Source: Campylobacter sputorum subsp. sputorum (GTDB taxonomy: Bacteria > Campylobacterota > Campylobacteria > Campylobacterales > Campylobacteraceae). Taken from it: a DNA stretch of 64,000 nucleotides. The notes beneath the pieces were generated by a model. That model saw nothing but the letters and a program-made list of their open reading frames with translations. It made no database searches and had not been told where the DNA came from. Positions within the stretch are counted from its first letter, which is position 1. The number at the start of each line of letters is the position of its first letter. Below, in pieces: positions 1-9,310 of this stretch. Where the stretch lies: contig NZ_CP043427.1 in the NCBI RefSeq assembly GCF_008245005.1, positions 1,240,001 to 1,304,000 of the forward strand, in the 5' to 3' direction. Both the position numbers and the translations under genes were made by a program.

Positions 1-400
1 TTTGCATAGCCAAATATGCGGCATTTGTAGCACCAGCTTTACCTATAGCAACACTAGCAACAGGAATTCCTCCTGGCATTTGAACGGTAGAATACAATGC
101 ATCTACGCCATTTAATGCACTTCCACTCATAGGTATACCAATTACTGGTTTTGTAGTATGAGCTGCAACAACTCCTGCTAAATGTGCAGCCATTCCAGCA
201 GCACAGATAAATACTTGCGAGCCTTTTTTCTCAGCATTTATTACATAATCCATTGTTCTTTTTGGACTTCTATGGGCTGAGCTAACAATCATTTCATATA
301 AAATATCAAATTTATCAAAAATCTTAGCACACTCACTTACTATCTCGTAATCGCTTTTACTACCCATGATAATGGATACAAATTTAATATCACTTTTCAT
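1..400 (-). CDS. purE: 5-(carboxyamino)imidazole ribonucleotide mutase, 3' end outside window
   Basis: PurE moves the carboxyl group of N5-CAIR to give CAIR in cytosolic purine synthesis. About 133 N-terminal residues are visible; the C-terminus lies beyond base 1. The class I PurE signatures can be read: GSKSD at residues 13-17, SAHRSP near residue 41, AAGMAAHLAGV near residue 68 and a PMSGSALNG stretch typical of the active-site loop. The ATG at 398-400 overlaps the last codons of the upstream U32 gene by 11 bases, so the two are probably co-transcribed with cheZ. The same gene trio occurs, from memory, in C. jejuni. Confidence 0.95.
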   Translation of the reverse strand, partial: MKSDIKFVSIIMGSKSDYEIVSECAKIFDKFDILYEMIVSSAHRSPKRTMDYVINAEKKGSQVFICAAGMAAHLAGVVAAHTTKPVIGIPMSGSALNGVDALYSTVQMPGGIPVASVAIGKAGATNAAYLAMQ

Positions 401-1655
401 CAATTTCCTTTCGTAAAAAACTAAACTTAGGTAATTTAACAGGAAGCTTTATCTCGTTTTCATTACCGCTATGAATTTCATCAAATTCTTTACCTTTAGA
501 GCTAATAAGTTTTTTAAATTCAACAAAATATGCGCTATTTTCAAGATAAACTTTTCCAAACTCATTATCAACTTCTTCTAATTTTGAACCAAGTGGCATA
601 AAAATTTCATACTTATTTCCAAGCTTTATCTTGCCTTTTGTCTTAAAAAACTCACCATCTTCGCTTATAGCGTGCACTTCTTTTGTGCCATCTTCAAGAT
701 TTGAGTTAAAATTTTGTGAATCATCTCTATCGTAAGGTTTATGAACTATATATCCATCCATAAAACCTCTACTTTTTAAAGTATTAAGCTCGTTTTGGTA
801 TTTTTTATCATCAAATTTCCCGCTCAATGCATCATCTATAGCCATTCTATAAGCTTTTGTTGCACAAGCAACATAGTATTCGCTCTTTGTTCTTCCTTCT
901 ATCTTTAAACTATCTATGCTATTTGTTTTAATGATGTTTTCTATATAAGAAGCTAAATTTAGATCTTTTGAGTTAAATATATAAGTTCCAGTTTCATCCT
1001 CATTTAGCCTAAAAAGTGCTGAATTATCTTTGTTTTTTGCATAAAGCTCATACTCAAATCTGCAATCATTCGCACAACTTCCGCGGTTGCTAAGACGCCC
1101 ACTTTGAACCGCACTTATAAGGCATCTTCCACTATAAGCAAAACACATGGAGCCGTGACAAAATATCTCTATTTCAAGATTAGGAATTTCCTCTCTTATC
1201 TTAACAGCATCTTTTAAACTCATCTCCCTAGCTGCCACTATCCTACTTACGCCCATTTCATAATACATTTTAGCATCTAAATAGTTCATAACATTTGCTT
1301 GAGTTGAAAGATGAATCTCAACCTTATTAGAAATCTCTTTTATCAAAGAAATAACGCCAGGAGTAGCGACTATAAAAGCATCAACACCCATCTCAACTAA
1401 AAGCTCTATATAGGTTTTTAAATTTTTAAGCTGTGAGTTAAAAGGAAAAGCATTCATTGTTGCATAAAATTTCTTACCTTTTTTATGAGTAAATTTGATA
1501 CCCTCATAAAAGCTATCTTTATCAAATTCTCTTCCAGCCCTACTTCTTAAAGAAAAAGTTGAAATTCCGCCATATACAGCATCGGCACCATATTCAAGAG
1601 CTATTTTTAGCTTTGAGAGATTTCCAGCAGGACTTAACAGCTCGGGTATTATCAT
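390..1655 (-). CDS. peptidase U32 family protein, YegQ/TrhP-like
   Basis: A 421-residue U32-family protein. It starts with the family opening ELLSPAGNLSKLKIALEYGADAVYGG-like segment and carries the family signature around residues 163-185 (EIFCHGSMCFAYSGRC), followed by further cysteines (SCANDC) that in TrhP-type members may hold an Fe-S cluster. Despite the old collagenase label, bacterial YegQ/TrhP proteins act in prephenate-dependent 5-hydroxyuridine formation in tRNA; length and layout fit that group better than secreted proteases. No signal peptide is visible. The start is four bases inside the end of cheZ and its end overlaps purE. The exact substrate is inferred. Confidence 0.85.
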   Translation of the reverse strand: MIIPELLSPAGNLSKLKIALEYGADAVYGGISTFSLRSRAGREFDKDSFYEGIKFTHKKGKKFYATMNAFPFNSQLKNLKTYIELLVEMGVDAFIVATPGVISLIKEISNKVEIHLSTQANVMNYLDAKMYYEMGVSRIVAAREMSLKDAVKIREEIPNLEIEIFCHGSMCFAYSGRCLISAVQSGRLSNRGSCANDCRFEYELYAKNKDNSALFRLNEDETGTYIFNSKDLNLASYIENIIKTNSIDSLKIEGRTKSEYYVACATKAYRMAIDDALSGKFDDKKYQNELNTLKSRGFMDGYIVHKPYDRDDSQNFNSNLEDGTKEVHAISEDGEFFKTKGKIKLGNKYEIFMPLGSKLEEVDNEFGKVYLENSAYFVEFKKLISSKGKEFDEIHSGNENEIKLPVKLPKFSFLRKEIDEK

Positions 1656-2392
1656 TTTTTAGTTAAACTCTCAATAAGTGCTTCTATATCTTCATTACTA
1701 ACGACATTTTCTGTTTCTGTATCTCCTTGAATGTGTATAGCAGAACCTACACGCTTTTCATCATCTATAGAGCCTTCAAACAAGCTACTCATATATTTGC
1801 TAAGTGCTCTCATCACATTTATAACACGCTCTATTTTTTGTCTATGTATATCTTGATACTGCATCATATCCATAATCATCATAATCTCATCTTGCCCCAT
1901 CTGTAAATTACTAATAGCTGATTCTGTATCGGCTTTAAGATTATTGTTTTTTTCTAAAGCTTCTTTAAATGTTTCAACATTTGGAAATTTTTCACAAAGC
2001 GTTGTAAATAATTCTATATTATAATCAAGTCCTTCTATAATGCTATTTCCAGAATTTTCAGCATCTGCACAAAAATTTGTGATAGTTTCAAGCTTATCAA
2101 ACATTTCAGTGGCTTTTACTTCAGAATCTTTTGTAACATCATCAAGCTGTTTAACCATTTTATGATCTTCTGTTGGTGGTGGTGGTGGCCAAGCCGATGT
2201 TGAGCTAATCTTGTAATTTTTGGCTTCTTCGCTATTTAACCCGTCATCATTTTTGCTATCTTTTTGCTCATTCTCATCAACTATATTTTCTTCATCGATA
2301 TTATCTCCAATATCATCTTTTGTTTCTTCATCCATAAGCGATACATCATCAAGTCCGCCGGACATAAGAGCGTCTAGTTCTTCTTGCGTCAT
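1652..2392 (-). CDS. cheZ: CheZ-type chemotaxis phosphatase
   Basis: Dephosphorylates CheY-P and so resets flagellar motor switching. The 246-residue protein has the catalytic DxxxQ signature of CheZ at residues 181-185 (DIHRQ) inside a long helical region (about 85-205), as in the remote epsilonproteobacterial CheZ first seen as H. pylori HP0170. The N-terminus MTQEELDALMSGG resembles the CheY-binding peptide of FliM. Residues 20-60 are acidic and probably disordered, followed by five prolines at 69-73. The C-terminal EDIEALIESL also resembles the CheY-docking tail of classical CheZ. A good ribosome site (AGGAG) precedes the ATG. CheY itself is encoded near 60.7 kb. Confidence 0.88.
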   Translation of the reverse strand: MTQEELDALMSGGLDDVSLMDEETKDDIGDNIDEENIVDENEQKDSKNDDGLNSEEAKNYKISSTSAWPPPPPTEDHKMVKQLDDVTKDSEVKATEMFDKLETITNFCADAENSGNSIIEGLDYNIELFTTLCEKFPNVETFKEALEKNNNLKADTESAISNLQMGQDEIMMIMDMMQYQDIHRQKIERVINVMRALSKYMSSLFEGSIDDEKRVGSAIHIQGDTETENVVSNEDIEALIESLTKK

Positions 2393-2422
2393 AAAAAACT
2401 CCTAAATGCAAAATCTTTTCAT

Positions 2423-2428
2423 ATTATA
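2423..2428 (-). promoter_or_regulatory. -10 box of cheZ–U32–purE
   Basis: TATAAT on the minus strand, about 30 bases before the cheZ start codon, in AT-rich DNA as usual for Campylobacter sigma-70 promoters, which lack a strong -35 box. Inferred from sequence only. Confidence 0.5.
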
Positions 2429-2473
2429 TTAAAAATTTGCTGAAATATTTGTTTAATGTATAAAATTTAGTTG

Positions 2474-2479
2474 TAAAAT
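2474..2479 (+). promoter_or_regulatory. -10 box of the histidinol phosphatase gene
   Basis: TAAAAT preceded by TG, 31 bases before the ATG at 2511; an AGGAG ribosome site lies at 2501-2505. A plausible sigma-70 promoter divergent from that of cheZ. Confidence 0.45.
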
Positions 2480-2510
2480 ACAAAACGACACTCAAAAATT
2501 AGGAGATAAA

Positions 2511-3290
2511 ATGATAGCTGATCTACACAATCACACCGTTTTATGCAATCACGCAAAAGATAGTATGGAAGAATATATTTTGCAAGCCATAAAAAATAAA
2601 ACAAAATTTTTTGGCTTTTCTGATCATGCTCCCATGAAATTTGATGAAGAATATAGAATGAAATTTGAAGATATGAAAAAATACGAGCAAGATGTTTTAA
2701 AATTAAAAGATATATTTAAAGATAAAATAGATATTTTACTAGGATATGAGGTGGATTTTTTACCAAATTTTATGCAAGATTGTGTTTTACAATCAAAATG
2801 CGATTATCTCATAGGTTCAGTTCATTTTCTAGATTCTTGGGGGTTTGACAATCCTGAATATATAGGGGAATACAAAAATAAAAATATAGATGAAATTTAT
2901 GAAAAATATTTTCTTGGTATAGAAAATATGGCAAAATCAGGATTATTTGATATAGTTGGACACATTGATCTTATAAAAGTATTTAATTTTAAGCCAACAA
3001 AAGATATAAAAATTTTATCACAAAATGCATTAAAAGCCATAAAAAAAGCTGATATGGTAGTTGAGCTTAATCTTTCTGGATATAGAAAGCCGGTAAACGA
3101 ACTTTATCCTAGCGATGAAATTTTAAAACAAATGGCAGAACTTGATATACCAATAACTTTTGGCTCAGATGCTCATGCTAAAAATCAAGTTGGTTTAAAT
3201 TCCGAAAGAGCTGTGGCAAAAGCTAAAAAATTCGGCTATACAAAAGCTGCCATCTTTAAAAATAGAGATAGAAATTTTGTTGAGTTTTAA
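2511..3290 (+). CDS. hisJ: histidinol-phosphatase, HisJ/PHP family
   Basis: Removes phosphate from histidinol phosphate, the penultimate step of histidine synthesis in the cytosol. The 259-residue protein is a PHP-domain metallohydrolase: metal ligands are visible in DLHNHT at the N-terminus, SDHAP near residue 38, GSVHFL near residue 103, GHIDLI near residue 151 and GSDAH near residue 219. This is the HisJ/HisK type rather than the HAD-type HisB. hisA and hisH lie 58 kb away, so the pathway is dispersed. It stands alone between cheZ and glnA, with its own promoter and AGGAG site. Other PHP phosphoesterases look similar, so substrate assignment is by family. Confidence 0.85.
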   Translation: MIADLHNHTVLCNHAKDSMEEYILQAIKNKTKFFGFSDHAPMKFDEEYRMKFEDMKKYEQDVLKLKDIFKDKIDILLGYEVDFLPNFMQDCVLQSKCDYLIGSVHFLDSWGFDNPEYIGEYKNKNIDEIYEKYFLGIENMAKSGLFDIVGHIDLIKVFNFKPTKDIKILSQNALKAIKKADMVVELNLSGYRKPVNELYPSDEILKQMAELDIPITFGSDAHAKNQVGLNSERAVAKAKKFGYTKAAIFKNRDRNFVEF

Positions 3291-3311
3291 ATTTAATTCT
3301 TATGTTTTGTA

Positions 3312-3320
3312 TGATACAAT
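3312..3320 (+). promoter_or_regulatory. extended -10 promoter of glnA
   Basis: TGATACAAT, an extended -10 element, about 33 bases before the glnA ATG. The same TGATACAAT occurs upstream of gltA at 26032-26040. AAGGAG at 3336-3341 is the ribosome site. No sigma-54 GG-N10-GC element is seen. Confidence 0.6.
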
Positions 3321-3352
3321 ACGAAATAAATTTTTAAGGAGAAATAAAAAAA

Positions 3353-4780
3353 ATGGGCAAATTTGTAAACAATATTGAGGAGTTTTACTCATTTTGTAAC
3401 GAAAACGAAGTAGCTTTTGTTGATTTTCGTTTTACTGATTTAAAAGGAACTTGGCATCATGTTTCTTATAATTATAAAAGATTATCTAAAGATTTTCATA
3501 AAGGAATATCATTTGATGCAAGTAGTTTTGACGCTTGGCAGCCTATTGAAAAATCAGATATGGTATTAATTCCAGATATTGAAACTGCATTTTTAGATCC
3601 GTTCACAGCTGATGTTACAATAGTTGTAATTTGCGATGTTTATGATATTTACAAAAATGAATTTTATGCAAAATGTCCAAGATCTATTGCTAAAAAAGCT
3701 GAGAAATATCTAAAAGAAAGCGGTATAGGCGATACTTGTTTCTTTGGTCCAGAAAACGAATTTTTTGTATTTGATGATGTAAAAATAATAGATTCTATGA
3801 ATTGTGCTATGTATAGAATAGACAGCGAAGAAGGCGGCTGGAATGGTGGAAAAGATTATCAAGATGGATACAACTCGGGTCATAGACCAGGTAGAAAAGG
3901 CGGATATTTTCCAGTTCAACCAGTTGATAGTATGGTTGATTTAAGAGCTGAAATGGTTCAAGTTTTAGAGCAAGTTGGGCTTGAAGTATTTGTTGTTCAT
4001 CATGAAGTTGCACAAGCACAGGGTGAAATCGGAGTTAAATACTCAACCCTAGTTGAAGCTGCTGATAATGTTCAAATTTACAAATATATTGTAAAAATGG
4101 TGGCTCATTTAAATGGCAAAACAGCTACTTTTATGCCAAAACCTATACACGGAGATAATGGTAGCGGTATGCATGTTCATCAATCTATTTGGAAAGATGG
4201 CAAAAACTTATTTTATAAAGAAGGAAACTACGCAAATTTAAGCGATATTGCAAGATGGTATATAGGTGGAGTTTTGGGTCATGCAAGAAGCGTAGCTGCT
4301 TTTACAAATCCAAGCACAAATAGTTATAAAAGATTAATTCCTGGGTTTGAAGCACCAAGCATTTTAACCTATTCATCACAAAATCGCTCAGCATCAGTTA
4401 GAATTCCTTATGGTAGCGGTGAAAACTCCGTAAGAGCCGAGATGCGTTTCCCAGATAGCACTTCTTGTCCGTATTTAGCATTTGCTAGTATGCTTATGGC
4501 TGGACTTGATGGCATTAAAAACAAAACAGAGCCAGTTGGACCAATGGATGAAAATTTATTTAAATTAACTCTTGATGAGATAAGACAAAGAGGAATCGAG
4601 CAGTTTCCACACACTTTACGCGGTTCGCTAGAAGCTTTAATCCGAGATAATGCATATTTATCTCCTATCATGGATGATAAATTTGTTGAAGCTTATCAGC
4701 ATTATAAATTTAAAAGCCAAGTTTGGCCTTATGAAAAAAGACCAACTGTGTTTGAGTTTAAAACTTGTTATAGTTGTTAG
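3353..4780 (+). CDS. glnA: glutamine synthetase, type I
   Basis: Joins ammonia to glutamate at the cost of ATP; the main nitrogen-assimilation enzyme. At 475 residues it has the normal GS-I length, with the beta-grasp N-terminal domain and the catalytic core: [10 protein letters not shown] near residue 127, the [13 protein letters not shown] segment near 262, the [17 protein letters not shown] loop near 320 and [10 protein letters not shown] near 345. The tyrosine that is adenylylated in E. coli (NLYDLPPEE) is replaced by phenylalanine at residue 403 (NLFKLTLDE), so this enzyme cannot be controlled that way. It ends at a hairpin shared with nusA. Confidence 0.97.
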   Translation: MGKFVNNIEEFYSFCNENEVAFVDFRFTDLKGTWHHVSYNYKRLSKDFHKGISFDASSFDAWQPIEKSDMVLIPDIETAFLDPFTADVTIVVICDVYDIYKNEFYAKCPRSIAKKAEKYLKESGIGDTCFFGPENEFFVFDDVKIIDSMNCAMYRIDSEEGGWNGGKDYQDGYNSGHRPGRKGGYFPVQPVDSMVDLRAEMVQVLEQVGLEVFVVHHEVAQAQGEIGVKYSTLVEAADNVQIYKYIVKMVAHLNGKTATFMPKPIHGDNGSGMHVHQSIWKDGKNLFYKEGNYANLSDIARWYIGGVLGHARSVAAFTNPSTNSYKRLIPGFEAPSILTYSSQNRSASVRIPYGSGENSVRAEMRFPDSTSCPYLAFASMLMAGLDGIKNKTEPVGPMDENLFKLTLDEIRQRGIEQFPHTLRGSLEALIRDNAYLSPIMDDKFVEAYQHYKFKSQVWPYEKRPTVFEFKTCYSC

Positions 4781-4813
4781 TAAATTTAAGTCCTTTTTTA
4801 GGACTTAAATTTA
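4781..4813. terminator. bidirectional terminator between glnA and nusA
   Basis: A perfect 14-bp hairpin (arms 4781-4794 and 4800-4813, five-base T loop) directly after the glnA stop and overlapping the nusA stop codon. Its outer AAATTT arms give a U-rich tail in both directions, so it can serve both convergent genes. Confidence 0.85.
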
Positions 4814-5941
4814 TAAATCTCCAAAAAGCTTTTTAAGATCTGTTAAATCGTTACTTTTCTTAACATCAACATTATCTTCAATACTTGTTGTAGTATTAGC
4901 ATTTTTTACAATTTCATTTAACTCTATTTCATAACCAGTCAACATCGAAGCCAAACGGATATTTATACCGCTTTTTCCGATAGCCTTGCTCTTTTGTTCG
5001 CTAACTAAAGACACTATAGCCTTTTTATCATCTATCTTTACAGAACTTACTATAGCTGGACTCATTGCACGAGATATAAAAATTTCAGGCTGAGCAGCAA
5101 ATTCTATAACATCTATATTTTCACCATTTAACTCACTGCTTACCGCATTTATTCTAACACCCTTTGTTCCAACTGTTGCACCAACTGGATCAACATTTGG
5201 AGATGATGAAGTAACCGCGATTTTAGCTCTCTCGCCTGGAATTCTAGAACTTGCTTGAATGATAACTGAACCATCCTTTATTTCAGGAACCTCAGCACTT
5301 AAAAGAGCTTCTAAAAATTTAGGCGTTGTTCTTGAAATCTCAACTTTAACACCATAAATTTTATCCATATAAACATTTTTTATAACAGCTTTTACAACGC
5401 TTCCTACTTTAAATTTTTCACCTTTTATACGATTTTTTCTAGGCATAATAGCTTTTATATCATCAACTTCTATAAATGTATTTTCATCACTATCTATATG
5501 AGTTACAACACCAAATATTATTTTTCCTATTTTTTGTTTATATTTATCAAAAATTTTCTCTTCTATTAGTTTTTGTATATGATAATCAAGCTCTTTTGAT
5601 AGTATTCCAGCAGCAGTTCTACCAAGATTATCAAAACTAAGTTCATAAGTTAGCGCATCACCTATTTCTAAACTAGAATCTATTTGTTTAGCATCATTTA
5701 AAGAAATGAAATTTTTACACTCTTCTTTTAACCTCTCATCTTCATTATCAAGAATCAAAATTTTTTGATATAATTTGACGGTTTTACTAACAGAATCAAA
5801 CTTTACATCATATCCAAACTCATATCCATAAATTTTTTTAGCAGTATTTGTAATAGCAGTTACAACCCGCTCTTTAACATCTTGTATTTGTAATTTTTTT
5901 TCATTTGCGATAGATTCGATTATATCTACAATTTTTTCCAA
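4811..5941 (-). CDS. nusA: transcription termination/antitermination factor NusA
   Basis: Binds RNA polymerase and controls pausing, termination and antitermination. The 376-residue protein has the N-terminal polymerase-binding domain (about 1-125), an S1 RNA-binding domain (about 135-200, with the VGSVVKAVIKNV strand) and two KH domains (about 225-345); KH1 shows DPVGATVGTKGVRI and KH2 shows AIGKSGINIRLAS. It lacks the C-terminal acidic repeats of E. coli NusA, as usual in this class. It stands alone, divergent from the HP0268-like gene. Confidence 0.97.
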   Translation of the reverse strand: MEKIVDIIESIANEKKLQIQDVKERVVTAITNTAKKIYGYEFGYDVKFDSVSKTVKLYQKILILDNEDERLKEECKNFISLNDAKQIDSSLEIGDALTYELSFDNLGRTAAGILSKELDYHIQKLIEEKIFDKYKQKIGKIIFGVVTHIDSDENTFIEVDDIKAIMPRKNRIKGEKFKVGSVVKAVIKNVYMDKIYGVKVEISRTTPKFLEALLSAEVPEIKDGSVIIQASSRIPGERAKIAVTSSSPNVDPVGATVGTKGVRINAVSSELNGENIDVIEFAAQPEIFISRAMSPAIVSSVKIDDKKAIVSLVSEQKSKAIGKSGINIRLASMLTGYEIELNEIVKNANTTTSIEDNVDVKKSNDLTDLKKLFGDL

Positions 5942-6017
5942 ATTTATATCCTTTTATTTTCTTTTTTATCTAACAGTAATAAATCTAATTGGGATTTAAA
6001 TATTAGTAAGACTGATA

Positions 6018-6023
6018 ATTATA
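6018..6023 (-). promoter_or_regulatory. -10 box of nusA
   Basis: TATAAT on the minus strand with TG directly before it, giving a leader of roughly 70 bases before nusA. The leader is AT-rich and shows no clear structure. Confidence 0.5.
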
Positions 6024-6070
6024 CAATTTTTACTCTTTCATTTAGTTTAATAGCATTTTTAGTCAAAAAC

Positions 6071-6079
6071 TGATATACT
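6071..6079 (+). promoter_or_regulatory. extended -10 promoter of the HP0268-like gene and miaB run
   Basis: TGATATACT, an extended -10 element, 32 bases before the ATG at 6111. It would drive the overlapping run from the small protein through miaB and the DUF374 gene. Confidence 0.55.
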
Positions 6080-6110
6080 CTTTAGTTCTAAAAAGTATGA
6101 AAGGCAAAAA

Positions 6111-6353
6111 ATGGAGTTAAAACTAGCTAGAAGTGAAATAAATGGTAAACCAAAAGTCATTTCTATAACCAAAATAGAAGAAGATATCCAAAAAGTTGGA
6201 CAAAAAATTTTTTATTTAGATAAAGAAAATTCACATAAAGATATGTTGGCTTTTGTGGAATATTTTGAAAAAAAAGGCTTTAGTGTGTATCACAGAACCG
6301 TAAAATACGGTCTTAGTGAAAATGATTATATGTACGAGGTGCATATACTTTGA
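6111..6353 (+). CDS. HP0268-like small protein
   Basis: An 80-residue protein matching the HP0268 family of epsilonproteobacteria, judged by the central [20 protein letters not shown]-type stretch and the closing [13 protein letters not shown]. pylori HP0268 has been reported as a small nuclease with an Smr-like fold; whether this copy acts on RNA or DNA is not visible. It is translationally coupled to miaB, whose TTG start overlaps this gene's stop. That coupling is compatible with a role in RNA metabolism, but this is an inference. Confidence 0.75.
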   Translation: MELKLARSEINGKPKVISITKIEEDIQKVGQKIFYLDKENSHKDMLAFVEYFEKKGFSVYHRTVKYGLSENDYMYEVHIL

Positions 6354-7645
6354 GTAAACTTTTGTATATAAAAACACTTGGTTGTGCTATGAATGTGCGT
6401 GATAGTGAGCATATCATAGCAGAACTTCAAGATGAATACACCCTTACACAAGACATTTCACTAGCTGATCTTATACTTATAAATACTTGTTCTGTTAGAG
6501 AAAAACCCGTTCATAAACTCTTTAGCGAGATAGGGGCTTTCGTAAAAGAAAAGAAACCTAATGCAAAAATAGGAGTTTGTGGTTGCACGGCAAGTCATTT
6601 AGGAGATGAAATTTTTAAAAAAGCTCCTTATGTTGATTTTGTTTTAGGAGCTAGAAATGTTTCAAAAATTTCACAAGCTATAAAAAAACCTAAATTTATA
6701 AGCATAGACATAAACAATGATGAAACCACATATGATTTTAACTCATACAGAAGCTCACCTTATAAAACTTATGTAAATATAATGATAGGTTGTGATAAAA
6801 AATGCACATATTGCATAGTTCCACAAACCAGAGGTGATGAACTTTCTATACCTTCACAAATTATACTAAATGAGATCAAAAAAGCTGCCGATGGTGGCGC
6901 AAAAGAGGTGTTTTTATTAGGACAAAATGTAAATAACTATGGTAAAAGATTTTCTAGTTCTCATGAAAAAATTAATTTTAGCGATCTTTTAAAAAAAATT
7001 AGCGATATAAATGGGATAGAAAGAATTCGTTTTACTAGCCCTCATCCTTTACATATGGATGATAAATTCATTGATGTTTTTGTAAATAATGAAAAAATTT
7101 GCAAATCCATACATATGCCGCTTCAAAGCGGTTCAACTGAAATTTTAAAAGCTATGAAAAGGGGTTATACAAAAGAATGGTACTTAAATAGAGCTATGAA
7201 AATTCGCTCACTTTGTAAAGATGTAACCATAAGCACTGATATAATTGTAGCATTTCCAGGAGAAAGTGATAAAGATTTTGAAGATACGCTTGATGTTATG
7301 AGAGAAGTGAGATTTGAGCAAATTTTCTCTTTTAAATTTAGCCCTCGCCCACTTACAGTGGCTGCCAATATGAAAGATAAATTTATAGAAGAAAGCATAG
7401 CATCAAATCGCCTTACAACTCTACAAGACTACGGAAATGAAATCCTAGATGAAATAGTTTTAGCTCAAAAAGATAAAACCCACAAAGTGTATTTTGATGA
7501 GTTAAGAAGCGGTGGCAAAGTAGCAGGCAGAAGTTTTAATAACTTTTTGGTTGAAGTTGATGGAAGTGAGGAGCTTCTTGGTTTAACAAAAGATGTCTTA
7601 ATAACCAATCCAAAAAGAATGGTTTTAAATGGCAAAGTCCAATAA
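6350..7645 (+). CDS. miaB: tRNA-2-methylthio-N6-dimethylallyladenosine synthase
   Basis: Radical SAM methylthiotransferase that adds the 2-methylthio group to i6A37 of tRNAs reading U-starting codons. The UPF0004 N-terminal domain carries the auxiliary-cluster cysteines C12, C47 and C79; the radical SAM cluster cysteines C148, C152 and C155 are in GCDKKCTYC; a TRAM domain closes the 431 residues. The start is TTG at 6350, inside the stop region of the HP0268-like gene, and the 3' end overlaps the DUF374 gene by 17 bases. The paralogue RimO is encoded at 11-12.6 kb. Confidence 0.96.
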   Translation: MSKLLYIKTLGCAMNVRDSEHIIAELQDEYTLTQDISLADLILINTCSVREKPVHKLFSEIGAFVKEKKPNAKIGVCGCTASHLGDEIFKKAPYVDFVLGARNVSKISQAIKKPKFISIDINNDETTYDFNSYRSSPYKTYVNIMIGCDKKCTYCIVPQTRGDELSIPSQIILNEIKKAADGGAKEVFLLGQNVNNYGKRFSSSHEKINFSDLLKKISDINGIERIRFTSPHPLHMDDKFIDVFVNNEKICKSIHMPLQSGSTEILKAMKRGYTKEWYLNRAMKIRSLCKDVTISTDIIVAFPGESDKDFEDTLDVMREVRFEQIFSFKFSPRPLTVAANMKDKFIEESIASNRLTTLQDYGNEILDEIVLAQKDKTHKVYFDELRSGGKVAGRSFNNFLVEVDGSEELLGLTKDVLITNPKRMVLNGKVQ

Positions 7646-8258
7646 AAAATCAGAATTTTTGATTTTTTTATCAGAATTTATCATTTTTATACTTATAAAA
7701 ATGATATTTCTTACTTGCAAAAAAACATACTCAGATACAAAACTTAGCGATAAAACTTGCTTTTTGATGTTTTGGCACGATAGACTTGCAATGATGCCTT
7801 TTGTAAAAAAACATTGGTGGAGTAAAGAAAGACAAACAAATGTCATAATAAGCGATCACAAAGATGGCGAAATAATCACAAGAGTTATAAAAAGATTTAA
7901 CATAGGAGCGATTCGCGGCAGCACATCAAAAGGTGGAGCTAGAGTTTTAATACAATCTTTTAAAGATATTGATAGTGGCATTGACATACTAATAACTCCA
8001 GATGGACCAAGAGGTCCAAGACATTCAATCAGCGATGGCACAGTTATAATTCCACAAAAAAAGAATACACCAATACAAATTTTAAGCTATGAAGCAAGTA
8101 GTTTTTGGCGATTTAATAGTTGGGATAAGATGATTTTACCAAAACCATTTAGCACTATAAATTACATTTTAAGCGAACCATTTTACATAACCGGAATGAA
8201 AATGGATGAAGCAAAAGAATTTTTACAAAAAAAAATGTCTCAAATAAACAAAGAATAA
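7629..8258 (+). CDS. DUF374 lysophospholipid acyltransferase-like protein
   Basis: A 209-residue member of the DUF374 family, related to acyltransferases of lipid and lipid A synthesis. An N-terminal hydrophobic helix (about 8-28) should anchor it to the inner membrane. The [12 protein letters not shown] segment carries the HxD-like acyltransferase pair, and [15 protein letters not shown] near residue 118 is the family's second signature. The acyl substrate is unknown. It overlaps miaB by 17 bases and precedes the PilM-like gene by 66 bases. The same miaB–DUF374 pair is found, from memory, in C. jejuni. Confidence 0.82.
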   Translation: MAKSNKKSEFLIFLSEFIIFILIKMIFLTCKKTYSDTKLSDKTCFLMFWHDRLAMMPFVKKHWWSKERQTNVIISDHKDGEIITRVIKRFNIGAIRGSTSKGGARVLIQSFKDIDSGIDILITPDGPRGPRHSISDGTVIIPQKKNTPIQILSYEASSFWRFNSWDKMILPKPFSTINYILSEPFYITGMKMDEAKEFLQKKMSQINKE

Positions 8259-8324
8259 AGAAATAAATTTAAATTTAAAGTCATTTTTGATAATATATAC
8301 AGTTAATAACAAAATAGGATAATT

Positions 8325-9310
8325 ATGTCATTTTCAATAAGAAAATTCTTTTCTAATCTGTTTGTAAGCATAATAGTAGAAGCAAAAGAGTGCAAAATTT
8401 ATGGCGTGATATTAAAAAACGGAAAAATAGCCAAAAGAATAGAAACAAGCTTTGAACATTTAGAAAATAATAAAGCAAATATAAGAGCCATAGAATATAT
8501 AAAAAAATATGAAAAAGAGTGTTCTTATATCTATATAGCTCTATTTTTTGACTATATGTCACAAGGCGCTTTGCCTACTACAAACACTAATGCATATATA
8601 AATTATGGAGTAGATCCAAATAAAGTAAAAATCATAAATATGCCATCAAATTGGTCAATTTATGCAAATTATATGGAAATGAAACTTGCAAAAAATATAC
8701 TTGGAAATTTGCAAGTTGATCTTTTATATTCACCATTTGCACTTTTATACAGACAGCTTCAACAAATAGGCTTTTCTCAAGGCACTACTCTTTATGTTTA
8801 TAATCACATAAATTCACTAGCACTTGCAATTTTTGAAAAAGATAAGATGAAATTTGGAGCTTTTTTATAACATCAACAACAGATGAAATAGAAGAAGATG
8901 AAAGGGATCTACAACAAGTCGATACATCTCAAATAGATGAGCTGCTTTCAAATGAAAAAGAACTAAACAGCTTTGAAAAATTAGAATCTCTTGATAAATT
9001 TGATGACATAAAAGATCTTGATTTTCAAGATATAAATAGCTTGGAAGATAGAAATCTAGCAAATTCTATTTCTATATTCGGTAGAGATATGAAAGCATAT
9101 GAATACATAGTAAGTGCTATAGATGAGTATTATTCAAATAGTCTTTATGATGCTAAATTTTTAGAAAAAATTGTATTTTTTAACAACACAAAAATGAGTA
9201 AAACATTTTTAAGCTACATAGAATCACAACTACTTTTGAAAATAGAAAATTATGATATAAATACAATAGAAATTATGAATAACCTTATGATAAAAGAGAT
9301 AAACATATGA
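8325..9310 (+). CDS. PilM-like protein, interrupted by a -1 frameshift
   Basis: The first reading frame runs 181 codons to a TAA at 8868-8870; the -1 frame is open without a stop from 8867 to 9310, giving a joined product of about 328 residues. The switch lies exactly at T TTT TTA (8861-8867) in frame, followed at once by the stop. The segment TTLYVYNHINSLALAIFEKDK resembles the actin-like core of PilM, and the two genes behind it resemble PilN and PilO. The second half begins with an acidic, low-complexity linker (DEIEEDERDLQQVD). It may be programmed frameshifting, slippage in a T6 tract, a true mutation or one lost base in the assembly. The PilM assignment is inferred from weak resemblance plus context. 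Confidence 0.6.
8861..8867 (+). promoter_or_regulatory. candidate -1 frameshift heptamer
   Basis: TTTTTTA read as T TTT TTA in the zero frame, with TAA next. This is the X XXY YYZ form used by known -1 frameshift sites. No strong stimulatory hairpin is obvious in the next 50 bases, and no strong upstream Shine-Dalgarno beyond GGAG at 8856-8859. Confidence 0.45.
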
